The notes under the pieces are model-generated. The model saw only the letters and a program-made list of their open reading frames with translations. It made no database searches and had not been told where the DNA came from. The position numbers and the translations under genes were made by a program. A DNA stretch of 64,000 bases, from contig CM114273.1 of NCBI GenBank assembly GCA_050084515.1, positions 42,780,001 through 42,844,000 on the forward strand. Direction: 5' to 3'. Origin of the DNA: Blasia pusilla. Its lineage: Eukaryota; Marchantiophyta; Marchantiopsida; Blasiales. Positions 12,701-26,700 of the stretch are shown piece by piece. The stretch's first letter is position 1; every line of letters begins with the position of its first letter.

Positions 12701-13310
12701 CCTATTGTAATGTCCTACAAAACAACCCTCTTTAATGTGCGCTTACTTGGGTTAGAGATGTTGTGTTGCAAATCTCTCCCTTAGATTATGATACTAATTA
12801 CTTGATATACGTGCTTGATAATCATGGCTACACATAAACGTTTAAGGGTATTTTCTTGTGGGCAAGTGTATTGGGATTCACCCTAAATCTAGATAATTCA
12901 ATATTTTTAAGGTTCTTCTAGTTTTTGGCCTTAAATATTTATATAGAAATGTGTCCACTTATAAAAAGAACTTGTTTGGTGAGTTAAACCTTAGGAGAGA
13001 ACTATATGTAGCCTTTGAAACAAGAGAATTTATTCATTCATACTCTAGGTTCTTCATGACGAATTGGTTGATTTGGAAACCCATATAGATATGCTACCAT
13101 GGAGTGACTAAAAGGGGGTACACTCAACACTCCACAACACATTTAGGAAGGCCATATGTCAATCCTATATAGTAGGTATGTTGATGATGATATGTTGAGG
13201 AGTACAAAAACTTAAGTGTGCATGTTACCCCTTGTTTTGGGCTCATTGAGAAAATTACTATATTGGTAAGTTCTCTATTTCAAGAAGAGTTTCCTATATA
13301 TTTGTAGAAG
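9771..13310. other. AT-rich intergenic DNA; nothing firmly recognised
   Basis: It may contain the rest of the decayed CACTA element on the minus strand, but I could not read more of the transposase through the stops. Small ORFs at 10963-11277 and 11790-12063 have no motif. Confidence 0.4.
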
Positions 13311-13316
13311 GTGTTC

Positions 13317-13508
13317 TTTAATGCACTATTGCAATCTAAGGTTGAGGAGGTGACTTACATGCATAGGTCATCAAGGAGAAGAATTAGAAGGAGCAAGAAT
13401 ATACCTTAATAAAAGAGTGAGTTTAGGAGCTCTCTTTGCTAGACCTCCTTGCATGAGGCAACGAAGTTATGATGTTCCTTGCCTTTTGAGCAACCCAAAC
13501 CTCTCACC

Positions 13509-13558
<50 letters not shown>
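13317..13558 (+). repeat. Decayed LTR fragment ending in a (GA)n microsatellite
   Basis: Bases 13317-13510 follow the LTR at 33290-33510 in order: GAGGAGGTGACTT, ATACCTTAA, GCTCTCTTTG, GACCTCCTTGCATGAGGC, CCTTGCCTTTTGAG, AACCCAAACCTCTCA. The LTR's own GAGAGAGAG stretch has expanded here to a pure (GA)24 at 13511-13558. Confidence 0.65.
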
Positions 13559-13563
<5 letters not shown>

Positions 13564-16500
13564 TCTCTTGTGGATCTGCTACAATATCATATGCGTTCCA
13601 TAGGTAGTCTTGAAGAATCTAGCGAGTGCGCATCATCATACATGAGAAATAAACTAACATCAAATTATCCTACCAAGGTCAGATTCCAATCCAAGATATT
13701 GACAAATGATGCAAAGGGAATTAAGCATAAGTCCAACATGGATTTGTAGAATGACAACAAGCTTCATCTACATGTGAGGCAAGTATTTGTTTCCTATTAC
13801 ATTATTGGCGCAACTATAAAGCATATGAGAGGTTGTACAAGTAAATATATACATTCTCAAAACACTCAAGAAGTTATGGGAATAATCGTACATCAAGTAC
13901 TGAGGTACTATACAATGCGTTATTTGAAACATGGTTATATTTGAAACATCAAGAGCTTATGGTTGGAACATATATTGTCTTTAAACTCGAGTGTTGTACA
14001 TTATCTCTTCCGTCATTCAAATTTTATGTATATATTCTCCGTCGATTTTCCCGTTGTCTCTTTATGCAAGAATGAGTTACCGCCCACAACACATCATGCT
14101 CTTGCATGCTACTTTCCTCAAATCCTAATGTTTTTAAGTTGTTGAATATCCATAATTCTCTTATAGATCACCAATATAATACCTAGTATATTGGGAGTGT
14201 GTCTCTCTACAGTGCCATTGATGAGGGTTCAAGTACATACATAAGCATCAAGTATTTGAAATTGTTTATAAGTCATTCATTTATCATGTAACCTTTCTAG
14301 TTGGAGCGACAAAGCTTGCTACTTCAGAATAGAAAAAGTACTCAACTTTAGAACACTATGTGCCAACGTGCTAATAAACTTAATATATCAATTACATTTA
14401 GTCAGATTGATAACGTAGTTTTCTTCAAAAACTTCTAGTTATAGTCTAGTCTTGTTTTTACACATGATATTTATGCTTTTATTAAATTAAAAATAATTAT
14501 TAAAAATCCTACATCTTAGTTCATTTTGTTACCAATCTAGTCATTTATTAATGACATGTCATTGATTATTTTTTCTTTCAAGAAATCTTCATTTCCATTC
14601 TATCAAATAAAATTTCATGTCAAACCATGTAGTTACTTGGACTAACTAGACCCTACTAGATTATGCCAAACATGATTCTTTAGTTATATGTAGTTTTATT
14701 TTATTATTCTAGGACTCTAGTTGCAAATTACTTAAGACCCGGTCCCATGCGGCCGGCTTCCTGCCAAGTCGCAACCGGGGTCATCGCGATCGTCATACAA
14801 CAACGATGTTATCTCTTTCTCGTCGGTTGGAAATAGGTGGTAACACTATCATAAATTTTTTGCCTTGTGTTTTGACGGCACGAATTAGGTTTGGATCCCA
14901 AGAATGCTATCCGTCGAATCAAGAAAGATCTGAAACCTTGGGGCTGGGTCTTGGCAATCTCGACCGTATGGGACCAAGTCCTTAGTGCTAAAAGGACCAT
15001 ATTCATTATAGCAAGGATCTTGTGCATTACTTCACATCATCTTTGCATTACTTCGTGCATCATCCATAATAACATGGCCTAGAGTTTAAACACCATTGTC
15101 TTTTTAGGGCTAAGGATGGTCCTATCTATGGTTTGAACTCCCTCCCACATGGCTTCAAAACTCCAAAAATGTAAAACCTGTACATGAAACGATAAACCCT
15201 AGAATTGGAAAACCCCTCTTCATAGTGAGCTAAGGTGTAATGTTATAGTTCACCAACACAAGTGGCCATATTGAATATAAGCATCATATAAGATTGGATA
15301 GGGATATTTCATTGATCGCCACATCCAATTGTGCATTCTAAGGCTTTGCTTGCATTTGCCAATTTTGATATGTGCTCTCCAATGCAAATCGGTTGAAGAG
15401 TTCATCACTAAGTATATAACACCATCAATTGACCCCATGGCATCCATACCACACCATAAATTTTCCAATGAAAGTACTCTCTATATGTGCAAAAATCATG
15501 GAATGATGGAAAATATGTGAAAAACCTTACGATGCACATCTCTTCTCACATCTTGATATCATGTAGCTTGGCAATACCGAAAGACGTCAAGGATGAATTG
15601 TACTTGCGATACAAGAACTCATCACGAGGGTATGCATATATCACTAGTATACTCATGGATTAAACACCCTTTTAGTAGCTACTACATGTGTGGCAACAAT
15701 CAAGTTGCACCCATATGCAACAACCTTGCATTCAACATTCCGGATACCCATGTGAGGTGAATTGCCACCCATTTATATGTCATCTTATTGTCATCAATGA
15801 TTATCATATATTGTTATAATCATCATTGATGAATGTTCTATTTATTCAATTATGTTTCCCTACGTAGGTTTTCTGTCAAAGCAAGTATTGTTGCAATTGA
15901 TGTTGACATTGATGCATCCGTTGATGAGGCTTTAGATGACTTGCTAAATAATTATGATTTTCATCAAATCCCATAATTAATAATTGGTTGCAATCCTTTC
16001 GGCTAACATTAATGTAGCCAATAGGGCGTATGGTATTATCCAATTATTTACATTTCATGCCTTCTTAATTAATTCTATTGAAGTTATGCATAAATTAATT
16101 GGACGTACTATTATAGTCAAAAGGACTTAGATTAGGATTATACATACTATAAACAATAAGAAAAGTATTTAAAAAGAAATTCTTGCTAATGCTTGGTTAT
16201 GCCATGACTGCCCTTAAGTCCTAAGGATGCACAATCCATGGCAAGGCATTACTTGTTTTGAAGCAAGCTTTCGTGTATAGCCTCATTATGTTGTGCTCTC
16301 CATAGCAAAGTGTCATTCTAATGTGGGTGTCCTAAGAAGGCTTTCACTAGCAGATTTTACTATCTATGGCCAATAGTCGGAGCGTATCTTGCCATTATGA
16401 AATTTTATATGGCATATGGTTAGAAGGCAAGCGTATGAGAACATACATTCTCCAATGATGACGAAGATATTGAATTTAGAGCAAGAGGGTTCAAAAATTT

Positions 16501-17157
16501 CCTCGCCCAACCTAGAGATCATATATGAAGAGAGACATCACGACATGTGGCCTCCTTTCCACCTTTATCTATAAGCCACAACAAAGTTCCAAAGACTTTA
16601 AATCTGTATACCACCATGGATCGGCTACAAGAAATGTGATACATGATTAATAAGAAAGGTAATTGAATTTAATATGTTTTTACAAGTTAATCTTAATGAT
16701 GTATAGTTAAATTTCCCGTCCTTGCAAGAATTTAGAAGGAAGATCTTCTATGGAAAGAGGTCTCCTTCAATGAGAAAAAACTAATGAGACGTGAAGCAAA
16801 TCTTAGAGGTCTTTAGAGGAATTTGATTGCTCAACTAGTGGACTTATGACACTATCTGCTAGTGCCCATGGATATTATTGTGGACCTCACCTCCACACAT
16901 GCAATGGTTTTGATATAGAAGGTTGCATAATGCATGATGAAATGGTCTGCTGCTTAACGTACGACTAGATCCACCTTTTCTTACTATCATCAATCTTGAT
17001 GATATGAAAGGCGTGGATGATGAGATTAGGTATCAACAGGTGCTAATGCCCCTTCATCATCTAATGATACTCTGATAAATAAAAATGCTTATCAGTCATG
17101 AGGGAAGCGTCCCCGCTACTTCTAATTTTACCTTAATGGATAATCTGAGTGCAACAA
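13559..17157. other. AT-rich intergenic DNA; nothing recognised
   Basis: A short GC-rich island at about 14735-14800 (ACCCGGTCCCATGCGGCC ... GCAACCGGGGTC) stands out from AT-rich surroundings but does not fold as a tRNA. No other structure was found. Confidence 0.45.
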
Positions 17158-17327
17158 TCTATATAATTAAAAGAGGACATGGTTTGAGAAAACCCTCCTC
17201 AAGTGTTGACACATGTCTCCTAAGGGCTCCTATGGTGTCGACACATGTCATTTTGAGAGAGATGAATTAAAGAGAGATAATAAAGAAAAATTAAGTATCA
17301 TCCTTGCATAACATGGGCATCGACTAG
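17158..17327 (+). mobile_element. Short Helitron, 170 bp
   Basis: It runs from TCTATATAATTAAAAGAGGA (after A) to GGGCATCGACTAG (followed by T). It shares GACACATGTCATTTTGAGAGAG with 4995-5146 and the left end and GACAC motif with 19861-20067, so the three form one small family. Confidence 0.78.
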
Positions 17328-18073
17328 TGTGTTCTATAGACGAGAATTTTTGCTGTGATGTTTATAGGCAATGACACTCAACTTTAGCATAATCTTACTC
17401 TAGGTCGTTTTATCTTTGGTCGATCTTCAATTGAAGATTTTGTTGGACAAGAGCTTTATATTTTGTTATAGTTGCGTCCTCCTTTCTATGCTACTTGTTA
17501 GTGCCCGTGACAAACTGTGCGATGCACGGTCCTTTGCATACCCCCTTCCGAAATATATACGCCCCCGTCTTGATATATAAATGCAACCTGTGCATATACA
17601 CCCCCTCTTGAAATACGCGTCGGGTTTATAATGACACGTGTCAAGCTCTATAGGTGCCGCTATGTCAAAACCACTTCACAAATTATAATATAGATATCTT
17701 ATTTGGTTATTTAATGGTAATATTATTGTTGCTTCCAACATTTTTTACCTGAATGTATCCTATGGAATTAGCTTTTTGGATTGTTTCTATTGACATATTT
17801 GACCTTGTCTTGCATTTACTAGTTAGGACCAGCAAGTGACCATGCGATGCACGATCCTTCATTAATAAATTCATTTTACCAATTTTCAGACCCTGTTAAA
17901 TGGTAAAAGTATTTTTTAGAGAAGTTTAGTGACATATGTGAAAGAGGGAGCAACTTGAGATTCATATATAGATGAATATTTTCCTCTACTTTGAAATGCA
18001 ACGCAAAATTTTTGTTTGTCCATTTCACGCTTCATTCATTTAGGGTTGTGAGTTTAACTCGCAGTTATAACCA
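17328..18073. other. Helitron-end-rich spacer
   Basis: Two more inverted Helitron-type 3' ends appear: near 17490 (TTAGTGCCCGTGACAAACTG then GCGATGCACGG) and near 17818 (CTAGTTAGGACCAGCAAGTG then GCGATGCACG). Their other ends could not be placed. Confidence 0.5.
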
Positions 18074-18290
18074 CTAGTAAGGTGTCCGTATGATGCACGG
18101 GAAATAAAAAAGCGATTGAAGAATTAGTGTATAGCATGTAAAAAGAAGAGATTACTGATGCTATACATAAATTCAAATTTATTTCCTTGCTGCTTGTAGC
18201 ATGTGAAACATTTTCTTGTTGCCCAGTTGTCACGTGTCAAACATAGAGATGTTTGCAAATCAAGAAGGCACTCTCCCATAACAATATAGA
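18074..18290 (-). mobile_element. Short Helitron, tandem copy 1 (217 bp)
   Basis: Read on the minus strand it goes from TCTATATTGTTATGGGAGAG (18290) to a hairpin-like CCCGTGCATCATACGG and ACCTTACTAG (18074), followed by T. The next copy abuts directly at 18291. Confidence 0.75.
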
Positions 18291-18505
18291 CGAATAAGTG
18301 CCCAAGCCATGCACGAAAAATAAAAAATTGTTTAAGATCTAGTGCATAGCCTTGGAAAGGAAAAGATTAATGATGTTGCATACAGATTAAATTTTTTTTT
18401 CTTTCTGCCCATAGCATGTGAAATATTTTCTTGTTGCCCAGTTGTCACGTGTCAGACATAGAGGTGTTTGCAAATCAAGAAGACACTCTTCCATAATAAT
18501 ATAGA
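18291..18505 (-). mobile_element. Short Helitron, tandem copy 2 (215 bp)
   Basis: It is the same family and orientation as the copy at 18074-18290. The left end is TCTATATTATTATGGAAGAG (18505). The 3' end is decayed (CGAATAAGTGCCC on the plus strand instead of CTAGTAAGGTG), exactly at the junction with copy 1. Confidence 0.7.
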
Positions 18506-18674
18506 CTAGTTAGGACCCGTGAGAGGACTGTGACATGCACATCCACTCCATGGTCCATGCATGGTACTTGAATGTCCCCCTCCCCTTAGTCCTCCCCTTA
18601 CCCCTTCCCCTCCACGACATGTGATGAATTCTCTCGTCGCCATCGGAAAAAACGTTAATCTATTAATATTTTAG
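18506..18674. other. Spacer with another inverted Helitron-type end
   Basis: It begins CTAGTTAGGACCCGTGAGAG then TGACATGCAC, a diverged 3' end of the type at 17818. The partner end was not found. Confidence 0.4.
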
Positions 18675-18890
18675 CTAGTAAGGTGCTCGTGCCGATGCAC
18701 ATGAAATAAAAAAATGTTTGAAGAGCTAGTGTATAGCCCGTGAAGGGAAGAGATTAATAATGCTACACATAAACTCCAAATTTGTTTTTGTTGCACGTAA
18801 CATGTGAAATATTTTCTTGTTGCCCAATTGCCACATATCAAGCAGAGAGATATTTACAAATAAAAAAGCACTCTCCCACAATAATATGGA
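18675..18890 (-). mobile_element. Short Helitron, copy 3 (216 bp)
   Basis: It has the same body as the two copies at 18074-18505. The minus-strand left end is TCCATATTATTGTGGGAGAG (18890) and the 3' end ACCTTACTAG is at 18675. Confidence 0.72.
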
Positions 18891-18893
18891 TAA

Positions 18894-19860
18894 TCTATAT
18901 AATAATTGGCGATCACATATGCATAATACGACAAGATAGCGGGGCAATAAGACAAAATAGGCAACGTCTTGAATTTTGTTGCTTGACACCGTTAGATGGG
19001 TAGAAATAGAACAAAGGATACTAATGGAGATATGAGTGGAATATACATTAATCAATTAATAATTATTTTAATATTATAATGGGTGATTATAAATATTAAT
19101 AAAAGTTAATTAATACCATAAATAACTAAAATTTTTGAATGTTTACCTCAATTCATATTTTATGAAAAAAGGAAATAGAAATTTAATGGAGGATTAGATT
19201 TTGATTAAATTTTATGGGAAGATAAAATTACTTAGTATATTGGGATATCATTTTAAATTTGAATTGAGGATTGTAATTACTAAGAACAGTGAAATGTTAT
19301 TACTCATATGTGATTTTAGAAAATAAGAATCATATTTAAAAAAATTCAAATAAATAGCATGATCATTTTTTGAAATAATTTTATTAATGCACATGTGATA
19401 TTTTGGGAAAGAAAATTAATTTTAATGGAAAAGGAAAAATATTTTGTTAATTAAAATTAGCTAAGATTTTGGTTAGGATATGTTATTTTGGTGGGAAGAA
19501 TGGAAGGAGAAGAATAGTTATTGCTTGAGCTTTCAGGAGGAGTGAAATTATTTAGGGGAGATATGTATTATTTGAAGGTGAAATTTTCTTATTCTTTTAA
19601 GATTTAAAAAAGTGAAAATTATATTTAAATTTATAATGAAATAAGATTTGAAAATTCAAACATAATTTTAAAAAACTATTATTGACACTTGTTTTTAAGG
19701 CCTTGTTGACATGTGGTAATTGGACAAGAAAAAAAGTTTCACATGTTATGGACAAATAGAAATTTTTTTGAATTTGTGTACAATATCATTAATCCCTTCA
19801 CTAACAAAAAATCGTCAAACGCTTTTTTATTTTTCGTGCGTCGCATGGATATTTTACTAA
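18894..19860 (+). mobile_element. Probable longer non-autonomous Helitron (about 970 bp)
   Basis: The left end TCTATATAATAATTGGCG follows A. The right end has CGTGCGTCGCATGG then ATATTTTACTAA (CTAA at 19857-19860) followed by T. The last 170 bases match the family at 7257 and 18074. The interior is very AT-rich and non-coding. Pairing of the two ends is inferred from position and orientation. Confidence 0.55.
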
Positions 19861-20067
19861 TCTATACTATTAAGTGAGGATGGGGATAGAGAAACCCTTT
19901 GCTCCTCTTGACACACGTCTTGTGAGGCCTTTTGTAGTTCCTATACGTGTCAACACAAAAAAATTAACATGAATGAATTTTTTTATTAAACCCGAACAAT
20001 AAAAAATAATTAATTTTTTAACTTAAGAAATTAATATCACCCCTGCAAAACATGTGCAACGCTCTAG
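19861..20067 (+). mobile_element. Short Helitron, 207 bp
   Basis: It starts TCTATACTATTAAGTGAGGA after A and ends GCAACGCTCTAG followed by T. It directly abuts the 3' end of the element at 18894-19860. The 3' hairpin (TGCA...TGCA) is weak. Confidence 0.72.
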
Positions 20068-21242
20068 TATAGATTATTTAGTGTTTTAAGCGTCCCTTCA
20101 AACTTAAATCACTTAATGCATTGAGGCGAAGCCGGACTTTAGTTTGCCTTGGCTTTCCACGCTATGCGCTCATCAGAGCAAGTTCTGAACCTTCACCCTC
20201 GTCAGTTGCCGTACTTTCAGACTGCATCTCTCTCTGTGTCATATTAAGGAATAAAATAAATATATGTAGAAAAAGGATGGAAAAGTGGGCTTCGTAAACT
20301 GAGCTGGATCATGCGCTACTACAAACAATTTGTCGCCATGTCCTCATCATCCTAGGTAAGTATTTCACTTTACTTTATGTGTATCGTTCGTTGTTAGCTG
20401 CCGTGGATTGTTTGAGATTCCAACAATGTGTAATGTGTTACGTAGTTGCACACTTTCTTGATTCTCAACGTGAATCAGCATCGCGATCCCCTCGTATACT
20501 AAATTTAGGCATTCTTCCGGTCGTTTCGGTCTTCATAACTTTTCGTTTTGTAATGGATCAGGAAGTTGCCAAGGCCACAAAGGTCAGACGCAGGAGTGAA
20601 TTGTCGCCACAACCCGTGAATGTCGGAAGATGAGAAGAGTCGTCCATTGCTGATGGGAAAGACTATGACTAAAGACAATGACGTCAGTATCTAAACGATT
20701 CCAGTTCATATGCAAAAAAAATTGAGGCCACTTTTCCTATGTCAATGACTTTGTAGTAGATGTCGATGTTCTCTGTATGAACTCTGGGACTCGCTAGATC
20801 TGGAATATAGAGCAATACAACTTCGTCCTTGGATGCAGCAACGTGACAAACACTGATTATTGTTGTTAGTTCTCGAATGATTACATTGGCGTCACGATCT
20901 CTTACACTACATTTTCATCGTCGTTACTTACTTTTTATGTTTCTCATTTGTTTATCTCTTTTGAGACATGGTCTACCAAGATCTAATGATCACTCGCGTT
21001 CTTGTAATCAAACTAATCGCTTATTCATATGTGCAATATGTACGTTTCACAGAACCACACACTCTGGAAATAGTTAGCACGTTGGCCATTTCTACGCCTA
21101 TACTTCCCAGTGATGGCTGTTGTTCGTGAGCTTCAATCAAGGGTTTACTCCTGAAGCCAACATACCGTGATTTTAGTTTCCTGCATCTCATACCACAGAT
21201 CATGTGCAAGAGTTACACTTGCAACACTTTCCTTCTTCCTAT
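20068..21242. other. Intergenic DNA upstream of the ARF copy; no gene confirmed
   Basis: The plus-strand ORF at 20379-20633 (84 codons) has no recognisable domain. CATCCTAG|GTAAGT at about 20350 resembles a splice donor but has no exon I can support. Confidence 0.4.
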
Positions 21243-23747
<2,505 letters not shown>

Positions 23748-26700
23748 GACTACATGTAGGGGTCGTTTTAGGTCCCTTTTCACGGTGGCTTCATCTCGAT
23801 TTTTTCTGCAGCTCACTGCGCACGTCCATGTGTCAAGGCACATGACGTGAACGCACTGTAATCGTCCGATCAGGATCTGAGCTCTCCTCATGTCAGCCTT
23901 GCGGGTTGTCTCTTCATGCTAACCTTAAATCTTGGGTGGTGTGGAAGAATTTGGTGACCACTGACAAAGGAATTTGCACCCCGTGGTTGGTGTGGTCTCA
24001 TGGTAATCCGTTGTGCAGCGGCATTCACTAATGACTCGTTCGACATTCATTCGATGTGGAACATCCTACAGTTCCAATTTCTTTTACCGTGTCTAATTCA
24101 ATACCCGAGGGTGGAGATTTGGTAACTACTCTACTTTTCACAGTGCCTTTGCTCACAATCTTGGTTCCTTGTTCATTCATCCATTCAACCTACTGATTCA
24201 AGATAGTCTTTTTCTTTTGAATTGTTCTTTCGTTCTGAAGTTTGGGGTAGGATCGTCTGCACCATCCTTGTATTTCAGATCCCTACACTTGTTGTGAGTG
24301 CTTATGCTGGTTCACAGTGGCTCTAGGTTGCCCCAATTCCATCTAGCTTACAGATTGTTGACATACCTGATACGCACTCTGAACTGCTAACTCGGCTGCT
24401 TCCTGTTCACTCATCCAGTGCTTCGGTTTTTTTTGTGTGGGATTTCTGCCACTACCTGTACAATCTCATTTTCTGCGTTGTGTTGTTTGATAGTTAGGGT
24501 TTGCGACTGCATGCGATCGTGGGAGACAGGACATATAGTGTTTGAGAGTGCAGGAGTCCTATGGTAATGCGGTATTGGAGAAGTGAAAGTGAACACTCCG
24601 AGTGTTAGTGGTGTTTGAAGATCGTAAGCCTTGTACTTACTTCTGAGGGCGTAAGTGGAATCGCAGCCTGCTGTCTTTGTGGTGAGCAAGCATAAGGATG
24701 TGGTTGTAGATGTGGTCCTGGCAGTTTCTCTACTTGTGGTCTCAGCAGTGAATTGGATTTGGCAGTGGGAGTGCTTTGAATGGTCGAGAGAAGGCTTCGC
24801 TGGTTGTGCGTTCGATAGAAATTTGAGTCGCAAGGGGTGTATCTAGATGTTGGAGTGGGTGACAGTGTTTAGATTTAGATTGAGTGACTATTTTATGTCC
24901 TCATAGATGGTCCTGATAGTTCAATAAGCTTCTAGCCAGTTCCCCTTGGCAGTGGATATTACGCTTGAGTGCTTAAAGAGACGGGGACTGTCAATGTTTC
25001 GTACCTCCTTTGATTTTGGGTGATTAACTGTCGATTTGCCTAGGTTGAAGATGATTTTGGCCGATGAAGAGGTTGGAATTGGAATTACCGTCTGAGAAAC
25101 TCATTGCGGATAACCAGTGCTGTTAGCTGAGGCCTGAGAGTGTCGGAATGTGTAGGAACACATGTTTCACGCTGGACGCCAACCTGCCACGAACACGGTA
25201 GCATTTTGCTCTTACCATGAGACGTCCAGGGTTGGCACAAAAATATCTTCACTTCTCGATAGGAAGCCACTGGTTGAGCTTAGGCTAATCGCTTGTGGTG
25301 CCATTTAGGGTTATAATATCCTTTCAGGCGGTAGGGTTGTGGAGAACTTTGTCCATCCATGACTCGCTTTCGTAACCACTTCTTCTTAGGTCCATGGAAA
25401 GGCTATTACATTAGTTTGAAGTAAGCTAACTAGGAATAACTAGAGTAAAGTTGTCTCCAGTTCTCAGTGTTGTTCCTAGGTCTAATTAGCGAGGAAATTA
25501 GTCTCTCCACAAAGAGTGGTCAACAGTTTCTAGCGGTCAGCTTGAATGGAAGTGATGATCCTTTCCCCAAATGATCGACTCTGATTCAAACTATGCGAAT
25601 AGCTCCTAGGAGCCAAGCCAGAGACCTGATCCATTCATTTATCATCTGATTGTAATTTTTGTTTTCACGGTCATCACATCCCCTAGCCAAGAGCCGGAGG
25701 AATTGTCGTGAGATGATGAAGAAATTGGTCTGTGGTTATGAAGCATGACTTCTGTCACGTTATGGATTTCAACACCATCGCTAAAACTTCCTGATCACTG
25801 AGTCCTAAATCATGATTTGTGTAGGTAAACCTATAGAGTGAACACAAACAACTTGCGGTAGATCTGAATTGTCGAAGTTCAAGTCAGCAAAATTGGGATA
25901 TGCTTTGGTTGGGACCTATCCAGTCGCGGAGGAAACAGTTCTACTCCACAATTGGATGAGTCCTGAGAAGAAGAAAGCATGAAGGTGAAAGCATTGTGAT
26001 GGTCACGTGAGGATGACAACCTAGAGTTTCGGACTAGAGTTTCTGATCTGGCACTTCAACCAGTTTGACGAGACATCTCTTGGCTGACTGAGCGTGGCTA
26101 GCCCCTGTTACTTACATCAGAACTGCATCTCAAGTAAAACTGCGGCAGTCTCGCATAATGTCCACGGATGGTTATTAGTGTGGCTCTAGTTTCAGGTTGG
26201 AAATGAGGATCCTTCCTCCAGATTAATGATGATGATTTGAACTGTGCGATTAGCTCCACAGAGCCAAGCTAGTAAACCGATTCAACCAAAGAAAAGGAAT
26301 TGATGCTAGATTAGGACTGCAATTTGTGGTCTGGTCGCTTGCCTAGTTATTTGTAGTTTTGCCCATCGATTGTATTTTTAACCAGCTTTGGTCAGGTCGA
26401 AGCCTTTGGGAATACATCCCAAGTTTTGTGGCGAAGGCTGTTACAAATCTGGCACAGCAATTGTGAGAAGTTGTCCAAGACAGTGACCGTTTTGGTTTCT
26501 GTTTTGGATGGTTATCATGTGTGGTCCTTTCGTTGCCGGTTGGATATCATCTGAACAACTGTGCTCCATTAAGGTCCTACATAGGCGTTGGGCCAACACT
26601 TTTGAAAGTGTTGAATGCAACCCCTCCTTTGGAATTTGAAGACACTTGTCAGTTTAAATTTGAAAGGGATTTCAAAATGCTCCGCCTATATCTGAAATTA

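Noticed and set aside
14735-14800. GC-rich island as a possible tRNA
   Set aside because: It does not give a cloverleaf, and A and B box sequences are not seen.
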